Below are positions 48,394 through 64,000 of a stretch of 64,000 bases of DNA, one piece after another; positions within the stretch are counted from its first letter, which is position 1; each line of letters starts with the position of its first letter. Under the pieces are notes generated by a model. That model saw only the letters and a program-made list of their open reading frames with translations, was not told where the DNA came from and did not search any database. The DNA is from Lutjanus erythropterus. Taxonomy: Eukaryota > Chordata > Actinopteri > Lutjaniformes > Lutjanidae. The stretch is from the NCBI GenBank assembly GCA_020091685.1, contig CM034607.1, positions 26,516,145 through 26,580,144 of the forward strand, written 5' to 3'. The translations under genes were made by a program, and so were the position numbers.

Positions 48394-49951
48394 GTGAGTT
48401 TCATTAATACTTTGTCACAAAGTCAAGGAAAGTCGAGCTCGTAGCAAACGTTAGCTAACAACTCATAACAACTAAACACAGCCTGCAGCTGGAGTGTGAC
48501 TTTTCTCCCTGTGTTTCAAGTTATATCAGTTACAAAATGCAAAACAAACCACTTTAATTAACACACTCGACTCTAAGTAGTAATTAGGTGTATGTTAATT
48601 AAATAAAGTTGCAAGTGAAACTAGTCTCCAAACAGTGTTCACTACATTTTTATTAATGTTTGTGGCAGATGTGGTTCAGTATTTTTTACATATGAGTTTT
48701 AATTATTGGTCTTTTATTATGTAAACATGCCAAATGTTGGCTGCCCCAGGTATAAAAGACTTAAATACATACACATGTGCATGGTATTTGACATGTATAT
48801 ACTACATCAAAAATGAATCAAAATGATCTTTTAGTTTCAATAATCAAATCAAAGGCAGAATCTCTCCCAGTATTTTTTTTCTCTCTACAAGGGCTAGAGG
48901 GAGTGCTAACTTTTACATCACTGTGCTTGTTTTTATTTAAAAAATATCATTATGGTGTGACTTTTTTCAAGGATCTGTACCAAACCAAGATGTTTTTTTA
49001 AGTCTGTAAAAATATGATGCATTGGCCAGGACACTTCTGCAGCACAATATTTAATTTCAAATTGTAGTCTGACACACATTTTGCATTTAACACATACTGC
49101 TGCAGGCCATATTGTGATTTTGATAAAATTTCAATTAATTGTTCAGTCCTATTCTCTGCCACTGCCTGCTTGCAGCATCCAGCGTGTGTCTGAAGGAAAA
49201 ACAAAAGAACACTTCAAAGATGACACATTGCAGCTTACTAGCCATTTTATCACACTTGATACCATATAGACTTATAATAAATCTTTTAAAAGAAGAATTA
49301 AGAGAAAAAATGTTTAAATTGAAAAATCAAATGGAACCATGCCCTTAAATTCAAATGTGAAACTGAATTGTGAATTTGGAGAATCGTGACGCGTCTACAT
49401 GATATGTTAACTCTCAGTTTTCATACAACAGTATTCCACAGAAATCTTAGTAGAGTATAGTTCTGTTTGATCACTGAGCCCTACTAACAAGGTCAGACTC
49501 ATGTACTAAAATACAAAGTTTACAGAAACAGAGAAGTTTAAGTTTAATTTGGCATCAAGAATCTTTGTGTCATCTCTTCCTGAAGAGCATATTGAGCAGA
49601 AGCTGAGAGCACAGGGACGATCGATGCAAATCCTCTTCAGACTGTGAGCACACAGTCTGCAGGTGGACGGAAGGAGCAAAGAAAAATGCAAATCGAGCAG
49701 TGAAAGCAGTGTAGCAGCTGTAGGAGGTGGCGGTGTCAGCAGACTGAGCAGCAGAGCTTCCATTAGTGGGAAACTGTACATCAACACTGGAGTTGTGTGT
49801 CTGAATCATAGCTCGCAGGCTTGTTTTGGCTCCGCAGTTACACAACTATCAGTTTATTAAGTCATGGGATCAATGTGGGGGCCGTTTTCCTTTAGTTCAA
49901 GGTTGAACACTGTGGTCTCCTCCTCCTGTTTCAGGAGTCAGGTCCATCTGG

Positions 49952-52900
49952 ATGTTGAGTGTGCGGGTTTTGTTTGGGATCGGCTTCCTGGTGACCTCAA
50001 GGGCCGCAACAGTCCTCGCTCAGACAGGGACATGTCCGCTGTCCTCTGTGGCTGACAACCACAAGAAGGACTGTTTCAGTAGCAGAGCAGCATCCACCAT
50101 GGCACAGACCATCAAATATCTCGGGTGAAGTTTTTAAATCTTGTACACGGAGCAGTAAAACCATTTACAAACTGAATGTGTGTGCAAACTGACCTGTTTT
50201 TGCTCCACAGGCAGGAGGAGGCCCAACACATCGATGAGGAGCTCTTCAGTGAGTACGGCTTCAGTGTGGACCAGCTGATGGAGCTCGCTGGGCTCAGCTG
50301 TGCCACAGCCATTACCAGGGTGAGATGTCAGTCAGGGCTCTTAATTTGAAATGAAAATGATGTTTCAGGGTTCAACATTAATGTTTTTTTTTTCCCACTT
50401 GACCAGTCTGGCAGGTGGGTCAGAATCCTACTTGCCCAAAGTCAATTTTTACTTGATCCTGTAAGGAATTGGTGCATTTATTAGCGGTTAGCAAACAGCA
50501 ACAAAGACTGAAGTTAGTTGCCTTGTTTGACCTGGAGCTCAATGTTTATAAAATGTCAGAAAATAGTAGACAATGTCAATCCCAGTTTTTCAAAGCCTAG
50601 CGTGACATCTTAAAATGTGCCGTTTGGTCCGTCTAAAATAGATAGATGGATAGATGGGGTGAGTAAGAAAGATGTTGAATTGAAGAGGGACTCAGGAAGC
50701 AGAAGTCTGTGCAATAAATGCTCTGGTTTTATTAACTTTAAATTACAAGGAAACATGAGATAAAAAAAAAGATTCCTTGGAAAATTAACAAATAAACAAA
50801 AACAAATCCCCTGAACTTCCAAGCTTCCAACCTGTTACCAAAAACAATCAATTCAACTGAAGTGGCTCTGTATCCCCCTTCTGGCCCCACCCTCACTGGA
50901 CTTAACTCACTGCATGAGGGTAAGGTAAACGAAAGAGAGAAATCCCTATGAAACCTGATCCTGACTGGAACATAGGAAACGTGAACGATAACAATATTTC
51001 AAGGTGAGCAAATATTAATAAGCTCCTTCATACCATCAGCAAACAATACAGGCTGCACAGAAAGAGGTGGAGACACTGAGGCCTTCATCCTCCTCTTCAG
51101 TCCAGACTGCCTTTGATGGCACGCTCATATCATATTGATTAAAATAGCAGCAAACCAGCTAACTGATGCTCCACCCTGTCCGACCCTGATGACAGTGATT
51201 GTTGTAGAAAATGTAGATAATCTGGACATGTGAAAATGTAAAGAGGGAACCTTGTCACAGGCAGATTTATCAATGATTAAAATAAGTAGTAGAATAGATA
51301 CAAACAGTAAAATAGATAAAAGACAACAACCGTTTTGGCATTATTAATTGATTATTGTCAACACTGGATAATGCATTTCTATTCTATGCTATGGACTGGT
51401 GTTGTTTCAGTACACATGTGCGCACTTTAAAGACCTTTTAGGTATCGGGTATACTGTGTTTCTCCACCAAAACCCTGACTTTGTTACCAGGAAATCAGGT
51501 TTTACCTGAACAGAAATCTGATTATTGCCTGAAGAGAGGAATAATCAGATTACTCAGCGTTGAGTAGCTGCTGCAAAGAACATCCTCTTCTCCTTGTCAA
51601 ATATCAGTTGTGGTGAAGAGCTGTATAGATCTTTTCTGTCCGTCTTTCCTGCAGGCGTATCCCATTACTTCCCTGGTCAAGTCCAGACCGTCTCTGCTGG
51701 TGATTTGTGGACCAGGTAACAACGGAGGCGACGGCCTGGTCTGTGCCCGACATCTTAAGCTGTTTGTGAGTGTCCTTTACTTGTGTGACAGTAAGATCCT
51801 CTGCAGCAGTGGAGGAAAGTATTTCCTTTTTGTTTAACCAGAAACAGCTGCAGTGTTTTCTTCTCGGTTGTGGCCATGAATCACTGTAAAGAACTATTGA
51901 TCAGCAGGCTTGTGTCTATACATGCAGCCTACAGCTTTGCATTGTCCATTTATGGTTGAATTTGGGCGTATAGAGGGCAGGCTGTGAGGCTGATCCACGT
52001 GCGCACATTTCCAGGTGGACTGTGATTTATAAAGGGAACACTGACTGCAGGTGTGTGCGTGCACTGAGTATTATTATTTCTCTGATGGCATTTTTTGCTT
52101 TTGAGCGCATGCACACTTTTATTATGGATCCTAAGCACTATTTTAGGAATGAGACCCCTGTCCTGTGCAGAGTGGAGAGTAACTTTGCTCGGTCAAACGT
52201 TTGGCTGTCAAGTTGTCAACTATAACGGATGTTTTCTTCCACTTTGTGTGTCCTCTTGCAGGGTTACGAGCCCACAATCCTCTACCCAAAGAGGCCAAAC
52301 AAACCTCTGTTCCAGGGTCTGACCACACAGTGCCAGAAAATGGAGATCCCCTTCCTGACTGAGATGCCTGAGGTCTGGTGTTCATTAATTATGCAGTGGT
52401 GGAGAGAATTGTTTTGCATATTGTGTTTATGACTGTGCATTTTATTTCAAGCTGTGTGAGTACTGTATTACACTTTGTTAGATGTTGCTAAATGAGGCTG
52501 CACTTTAGATGAAGCCTTAATTATCCCTGTGGGGGCGATTAGGGTTTCCATTGCAACAAACATTGATTGATAAGGTAATAACGCAGAGTCTGGAATAGTG
52601 CCTTTACTTATGTTTTCAAGTTTTACATCTGCATTTTATGAGATGAGTTTTTTTTTTTTTACACATGGGCTTTTTGATACAAAAAGGTGGATGTTTTCAA
52701 TCAGCATTAGAGAAAAAAACTAATGTGGAAAACATTGATTTCTCAGGCTAAAATGATTGATGAGGCGTACAACCTGGTGATAGACGCAATCTTCGGCTTC
52801 AGCTTCAAGGGGGCTGTGCGGGAGCCTTTTGGTGCCATCCTCAACATCCTGAACAAGACGACAGTCCCCATAGCCAGCATCGACATCCCCTCAGGTCAGT

Positions 52901-53860
52901 CCTCACGCAAAAACACAGGGTTACACTAAAGAAAAATGTACTTCCTGCCATATCAGTGAGTTTTAATCTTCTAAAGAGTGTTGCATAGAGGCCACTGTTG
53001 CCTAGAGGCACCACTAGGTGCTCTATAGGAAAACTGCCCTGAGATAACTTTTATGATTTGGTGCTATATAAATAATAAATGTGAAACTGTTAGATTGCTA
53101 CATGTTACTTTTTCTTCATATCTTTTCTTGCTGTAGATACAAGATTATTTAACTAGTTTTGCTTATTTCTACATCCAGTTTAATTTGTGAAAAAACACAC
53201 TAAAGAACACACACTGGTTTGAAATCACTCAGATGTTTTCTACTTTGCATTATGTCCACAAGAGGGCAAACCAGCACAGTGAAAGACATAACTACTTTTG
53301 TATTTATTTCAACATGAAGTTGTCTTTTAAAAGATTTACATACCTACACATTTCAAAATAAATAAAATAATGTCTAATACTGTGAAGTCTGGTTGTGGTT
53401 GGTGCTAGAGCTGAGAATGGTCTCTCAGAGAGAGATCAAATGAATGATTTATTCATAATTGATATATTACTCGTTAACTAAACATTGCTGATATACAGTC
53501 AAATGTCTACGTTTTTTTTTTAAACAATTCAATCATATAATCAAATGTAGAATATTTTTTGACAGCCCTAATGATGTTTTCTGTGCATATTCACTCACAA
53601 GAGTAGAAGAGGACGTCTGGGCTCAGTTGTGACATCCTGTTTGGTGTTTTTTTTTTAAAGGTTGGGATGTGGAACAGGGCAGCGCAGATGGACTGCAGCC
53701 CGACATGCTCATTTCTCTCACTGCTCCCAAGAAGTCGGCCTCCCTGTTCAGAGGACGATACCACTTCCTGGGAGGCCGCTTTGTTCCGCCGGGCCTTGAG
53801 AGGAAGTACCAGCTCAACCTGCCTCAGTACCCCGGTACAGACTGCGTGTTACAACTGTAG
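49952..53860 (+). CDS. naxe: NAD(P)H-hydrate epimerase (APOA1BP/YjeF_N), complete
   Basis: Epimerises the damaged cofactors (R)-NADHX and (R)-NADPHX so that the dehydratase NAXD can repair them. It acts in mitochondria and cytosol. Coding exons: 49952-50124, 50211-50319, 51655-51765, 52262-52372, 52747-52894 and 53661-53860, GT-AG, total 283 residues (human 288). The N-terminus ([20 protein letters not shown]) is a plausible mitochondrial presequence. The YjeF_N domain shows [11 protein letters not shown] and [15 protein letters not shown] near 60-90, the glycine-rich GPGNNGGDG (113-121), [12 protein letters not shown] with Asp181, and IDIPSGWDVE (213-222). An internal Met in [10 protein letters not shown] matches the human start of the cytosolic-like form. 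The exon 4 donor is GTCTGG, weaker than the others. The gene lies downstream of the lipoxygenase, on the same strand. Confidence 0.97.
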
Positions 53861-55960
53861 AGGCTGTTTAAGGAAAGGTTTCTGTGTTGTCCTTAAATGA
53901 ATAGTTCAGCACATGGGGGAAACAGTTCACATCCATCCTCTGGAGAAACTATTGTTCCTGTACATAAGTCCCCCTGAAACCACAAGATACAGATAAAAAA
54001 ATCTGGAGGGGCTGATGGGGAATTAATTTAGGTTTTGACAGCTGTTTCAGCTTACTTGTACTTTTCACGGACCCTGACTCCACCTCTGTACAGAACACTT
54101 AGTGTAGGAGTGCAACGGATCACAAAACTTAGCTTGTATCATAGTTTTGAGTGATGCATCGGATCAGTTTTTCAATGACCAAAAAGGGGGTAATATTGGG
54201 GTTAAATTAATTTAAAAAATATTCTACTTTGGCTCTGGTGTAGCCGCCTCTGTCTGTCTATAGCTCAAGAGTAATGGCCTTTCAATACTACAGGCAACTG
54301 TGCCACAGGGAGGCAAAGAGACTGAAGCTGTTGCTGTGAGTGAGGGGAACAGTGTGTTGAAGGGAAGGCAGCAGATGTTGTCAAAGTTAAAATAAATGTC
54401 ACAATCTTATGATCTATTTCTGTGATGACAAGCGTGCTCAGTTTCCCAGTTACATCACTAAAAATGCCCGAAGTCACAGCCTAAAGGGTATCACTCAGAA
54501 GTGAATCTCTCTCTCTTTCTCTCTTCAAACCATCCAAAATCTATAGACAAAATCAGTAATTTTACCTTGCAGAACACAGTAGTTGCTGCTTTACTGTTGC
54601 CTCAAACTGTTAGTTTGTTTGTGTTATTGTGTGACTTCTGCGTTTTCAAAAGATTCACGGACTCACTGAAGTGACACAAACAACACAAACAAACTAACAG
54701 AACAAGGCAGCGATACACCAGCAACTGGTCTCAGAGGTAAAGTTACTGATTTCGCTGAGGGAGTTTGGTTGTTGGCTTGTATAACAGTGGTATCCTGTCA
54801 CAAAAGGCTGTCTGACAACAAAGTAAAGCAGTGAAAATATTCTACAAACTGGGGGCGTGCTGACCTCCATTTACTGCAGCTAATACACTGACTATGGATA
54901 AGTACCTAACACAACCCTCACTTCAAATAATCTGAACTGTCCCTTTAAATTCATTGCTCTTCCTTAACCAAATCATTTGTCTTCAGAGTACAACACAGCA
55001 CACATCTGTCTTGTCTTTTCACTGCATCGAGATTCAGGGAATCATTACTTTTAACAGCGACAGTTAAACTGTATTTCACACTGTGATGGTTACATTATGC
55101 AAGTTATCAGTGGTGCACACGTGAGCCAAACCGTGGGCGGGTGGGTTGGGGTCAGTATTGATCACGGATCAACTATGTTCCATGATTACGCCACTATGAG
55201 AGTGGTATCGAGCTAAACAACTAACCTTTGGGGAAAAAAAAAAAAAGTAAAATAAGTGCATTTTCCTCAATGTTGAACTATTCCTTTAATTCTAGGAATT
55301 GAATTGGTTCCCATTGTGTGGATGATGGTGGGTGTGACCTTCAGCCTGTGCTGTAAATCCAATAAGGTGTTATAATAGAGCTTTATTAGCTTTTTCTCCA
55401 TGTGAAAGCATAAAGCTTTAACATGGTGGTTGATTAAGCTACATGAAAATAAAAGAAAAAATCTGACTGGAAGTTGTCTGCTTTGTTATTCTTCCTGCAG
55501 AGACAGTCGTCCATTACAGCTCTCTGAAACATTCATAAGACAAATCAGCAAAATTTCTATTGTGGGAATCAGCAGAAGATCATATAAGTGGTAAGAAGTA
55601 TCATATAATGTAATATAATAATATCACAGGTTATAATTCTTTCTCTGTACACATGAAGATTCTGCGAACTTAAGACATGTTGATCCTAAGACAGGATGTG
55701 ATGCAATCTGTTCTTTGGAACAGCAAAATAGTGAAGTATCTGGGGGACTCTTTCTCAGAAATGGCAAAACAATAAACATCTGGTCTGCATCAGGGACACA
55801 CACACAGATGCTTACATGCACGTGCACACACATACAGACAAGAGCTATAACAGGAGAGGCGTGCTTTCATACTGTTAGCTCTTTATTTGTCACATAAATT
55901 GCTCTTGCCTCTGCCTCATCCCTGCATCGACTCTGGGGTGCAACAGCAACAAAGACTTCT
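53861..55960. other. Intergenic sequence between naxe and scn1b (tail-to-tail)
   Basis: It holds the naxe 3' UTR, for which no clean polyadenylation signal was found, a long-TIR MITE (listed separately) and otherwise non-coding sequence. A poly-A tract is at about 55231-55244. The two genes converge here. Confidence 0.5.
54479..54948. mobile_element. Long-TIR MITE, TTAA-type, copy 2
   Basis: The interior (CAGTAATTTTACCTTGCAGA, TGTGTGACTTCTGCG, ACAAGGCAGCGATACACCAG) and the right end (CTGACTATGGATAAGTACC, TGAACTGTCCCTTTAA) match the element in lmna intron 9. The left terminus is poorly preserved. Confidence 0.55.
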
Positions 55961-55964
55961 CCAT

Positions 55965-56495
55965 CACATGTGCTTTTTCACTTTTTATTAGTACATCTTA
56001 AGATTTCATTGAATGTACAACTAGCAATTGGAAAGACAGTCTATCATAGTCCATCACATTCTATTTTATAAATAACTCGAACCATACGTGTTGTGTGTCT
56101 CATTATTTATACATTAGGTGTTGTAATGATGTAGTAAAAAGCTTTCCTTTACAATCAGCCTCATGGAGTCCCAACAGACCGCCATAGTACCACTTAACGT
56201 TTTATATAAATGTGTGACTACATGTACTTAAAGAAATACTGTCTGTACAGTATATGCTGTTGACAATGTGGCTCATCAATGCATAATGGGTTCTCATGTA
56301 AGTGCAAGACATGCTGTTGCGCGCAGAATACTATATACAGTGCTGGTACCATGCTCCCTTTGTATGTCATATCCATTTGTGATCTTTGTCTAGGAAAAGG
56401 TAAAATAGAGACTTGAGATGAAGGGGAGTTTGTCCCCCAAGTTGTCTACATGCAGGTCAGAGGGTGGAAGGTTGTCTTCAGTCCACGGACGAAGC
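55965..56495 (-). other. scn1b: scn1b terminal 3' UTR exon with polyadenylation signal
   Basis: On the minus strand a pyrimidine-rich acceptor TCTTTATCTTCAG ends at 56496 and opens an exon at 56495. AATAAA (55984-55989, plus-strand TTTATT) provides a polyadenylation signal. It is joined to the donor 5 bases after the stop codon in the last coding exon, so the 3' UTR is almost all in this exon. The pairing is inferred. Confidence 0.5.
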
Positions 56496-56689
56496 CTGAA
56501 GATAAAGACAACGTGTATTAATGGATTTAAAGCCACTTATTTGAAAGGTTTATATGGAAAATCCAGTTCAACAACAGTGAAATATACATATACGAGTTGC
56601 CAGGCACATTTTACTGAAGCTAATGCAGTCTATTATAAAAGCTAATTAATGGTGTGATAATTTTGGATGATGTTCAACATCGATTCCAG

Positions 56690-58052
56690 AAGTTGGGATG
56701 CTGCAATGATCTGCAAATCCTTTTCAACTTGTTTTAAAATGAATGCAGTACAAAGACAAGATATTTAAGGTTCAAACTGATAAACTTCAGTGTTTTTTGC
56801 AAATATACACTCATTCTGAATTTGTTTGCAACATGTTTCAAAACAGTTGGGACAGGGGCGACAAAAGACTGGGAAAAGATTTTTGGATCATTCAAAAGGT
56901 AAACATGTTAACTGGTAACAGGTGACAGTATCATGATCGGGTGTTAAAGGCATCCTCGAACGGCTCAGTCGTTCACAAGCAGGGGGACGTTCACCACTTA
57001 GAGAAAAACTCAGAACTGCAAAACATTTAGGGATTTCATCATCTACAATCCAGAGTATCGTTAAAATATTCAGAGAATCCAGAGACATCTCTGCATGTAG
57101 GCGGCAAAGCTGAAAACCAACATTGAATGCCTGTGAGCTTTGACCCATCAGGTGGTGCTGCCTTAAAAACCCAGATAATTGTATAAAGGATACTGCATGG
57201 GCATGGGAACATTTTAGGACCACGCAAAGAGAAAGTCATATATCAGCACCATCTAGAAATGCTCCAGTCTTCTCTGGGGACGAGCTCATCCGAGACGGAC
57301 TGACAGAAAGTGGAAAAGTTTGCTCTGGTCCACATTTCAGACTGTTTTCATTAATCATTGATATCGACATTGTGTTTGATTGTTACCAGCCCCGACTTCA
57401 AAAATCAGCATCTGTGATGATACAGGGGTGTGTTAGTGCCTGTAGCATCATGGGTAACTGTCACATCGGTGAAGGCCCCATCAAGTACAGGCCTCGGAGC
57501 AACATATGCTGCCATCCAGACAACATCTTTTTCAGAGATGTCCCTGCTTATTTCAGAAAAAATGATGCAGGGACACATTTTGCACGTGTTACCACAGCGT
57601 GGCTTCATAGTAAAAGAGTTCAGGTACTAGACTGACCTGCCTGCAGTCCAGACCCGTCTCCTATTGAAAATGTGCGGTGCATTATGAGGCGCAAAATACG
57701 CCAACACAGTGTCTGGACTGCTGAGCACCTGAAGTCGAGCATCAAGCAGGAATGAGAGAGAATTTCACTTTCAAAACTTCATCAGTTAGTGTCCTCGGTT
57801 CCCAAACACCTACTGAGTGTTGTTCAAAGAAAAGGTGATGTAACACAGTGGTAAACACGACACTTGTCTCAGCGTTTTTGGAACGTGTTACAGGCATCAA
57901 ATTCAGTACATTTTTACAAAAAATAATGAAGTGAGTCAGTTTGAAAATTCAACATCTTGTCTTTGTACTATAATCAATTGAATATGGATCAAAAGTTTTT
58001 GTAAATCATAACACTCTGTTTTTATTTATGTTTTACATAATGTCCTAACTTG
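56690..58052 (+). mobile_element. Degenerate Tc1/mariner-like transposon with long TIRs
   Basis: Long inverted ends are recognisable (CAATGATCTGCAAATC and CAGTACAAAGACAAGATATT at the left; their inverses, e.g. CATCTTGTCTTTGTACTATA, at the right). On the plus strand fragments of a DDE transposase can be read: SVMIQGCVSA, KNDAGTHFARVTTAWL (second Asp of the triad in a DNxPxH-like context) and SPDPSPIENV (the Glu region). Several stops and frameshifts break it. The superfamily call rests on these motifs. The element sits in the terminal intron of scn1b in the opposite orientation. Confidence 0.7.
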
Positions 58053-58884
58053 TGTTATGCTGGCAGGTGTTGCAAACTGGGTGGACAAAATATTAGAAAC
58101 AACGGTTTTAACGAAAAGCTGAACATTAAAACCATCATGAAGGTGCTGTGCGTTGCAGGACAGTTGTTTTAGCAAGTTCTACCTAAAAAACTGGCAACTT
58201 AAATTTGGGAGAGTTGTGACCTTCAGAGGAAGCAAATATGGCTAAATCCAAGCATCCTTAATTTATTAACTTACCAAGAAGTATCTTAAAATACTAAACA
58301 TTATCTTTCCCTAGAGACACTTGGCAATAATGGGTGAATAGAGTGTTTAGAGTAATAGTTACACATTTTGGTAGTTCACTTATTCACTTTCTTGCCACTC
58401 TTGCCACTCTCACGTCTGTACAGTAGCTTAAAAAAGATTGAAAACAGAGGGAACAGCTTGCTTGGCTCTGTTCATAGTAAAATCTGCCTAGCATCACCCT
58501 AAAGCTTACTCATTAACACATTACGTTCCTTTTGTTTACGCTGCACAAAAACAGTGTAAAGGGAAAAAAAAGTGTAAAGATGACACATTAATCTTATCTA
58601 ACTCTTGGAAAGAAAGCAAAAAAAGCATTCCCAAAATGTCTACCGTTGCAGAGTAAGTAGAGCGTGATGAGCAAGTATTAAATGCCAGCTTTTGTTCCAA
58701 TTGTGCTACTCACCGCCTGGGACCAGACAAAGTATTGAGATTCAAGTTCTAGTTAGAACTGGTCAACAAGGGACTCTGTGTACCTGATATCCAACAATAC
58801 ATTTCATTTCATCAGTGTTTCTGACAGAAACACGAGGATGTAAAATGCTGACAGTTCATTAAATGAGATTTCAACGTACCTGTG

Positions 58885-63768
<4,884 letters not shown>

Positions 63769-63776
63769 CTGGTATC

Positions 63777-64000
63777 ACAGAGACATTGTTGCAGCTGCAA
63801 TGTTAAACTAAACCACATGTGCGGCTACATTATCACAGGACGAACCGACCCTCTGTGGCAAACAGAGGATGCAGCACAGCTGTGTGTCATCTCTGGAGCT
63901 TTGACGATCTCGGTGGTGTAAAATATCACAATCGATTCCATATGAACCTTGTGATGACCTCAGCGCTGGGCTCTATCATGCAATCGAGGGCGACTGTGTG
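63777..64000. other. scn1b intron at the window edge
   Basis: No further exon of scn1b is visible on the minus strand upstream of the acceptor at 63769-63770. The open frames that cross this region are antisense shadows of the Ig exon. Confidence 0.6.

Noticed and set aside
49506..49845. Minus-strand ORFs of ~90 codons between the naxe 5' exon and the naxe ATG
   Set aside because: They fall in the inferred 5' UTR intron of naxe and match no known protein.

Overview
The window looks like a piece of a ray-finned (teleost) fish genome. It is AT-rich and full of TIR transposon remnants, AAGTAC-type repeats and CA microsatellites, and it carries vertebrate multi-exon genes with canonical GT-AG introns. 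No RNA genes, CRISPR arrays or prokaryotic features were seen.

Layout. 1-7.0 kb is mostly non-coding, with a CpG-richer patch near 2.3-2.9 kb and several MITEs. 7.3-18.2 kb (+) is a complete A-type lamin gene (lmna, 12 coding exons, CaaX box CPIM). 18.3-24.4 kb holds a Tc1 relic, a short promoter-like block with three perfect CRE palindromes and a TATA box, an unrecognised 187-codon ORF, a ~1.7 kb array of degenerate 33-bp (11-codon) repeats open in successive frames, and a seven-copy ~153-bp satellite split by a hAT MITE. 25.6-31.6 kb is a patchwork of segmental duplications: a copy of the naxe promoter and first exon, a copy of the lmna terminal exons, and a second pair of ~1.6 kb repeats. 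34.8-44.0 kb (+) is a complete 14-coding-exon lipoxygenase of the ALOXE3/ALOX12B-like type. 47.1-47.6 kb is a shortened copy of the 33-bp array. 48.2-53.9 kb (+) is a complete naxe gene (NAD(P)HX epimerase). 56.0-63.8 kb (-) is the 3' half of a voltage-gated sodium channel beta-1 type gene (scn1b); its 5' exons lie beyond the right edge.

How it fits together. The genes do not form a pathway (nuclear lamina, lipid oxidation, metabolite repair, sodium channel accessory subunit). lmna and naxe are also neighbours on human 1q, so the order looks like old synteny. The main structural event is a colinear tandem duplication. The unit runs from lmna exon 11 through the 33-bp array and satellite to the naxe promoter/intron 1, and its junction lies near 26,575. 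The lipoxygenase gene lies only in the second copy. The strongest candidate for something undescribed is the 11-codon repeat locus at 20.4-23.1 kb.
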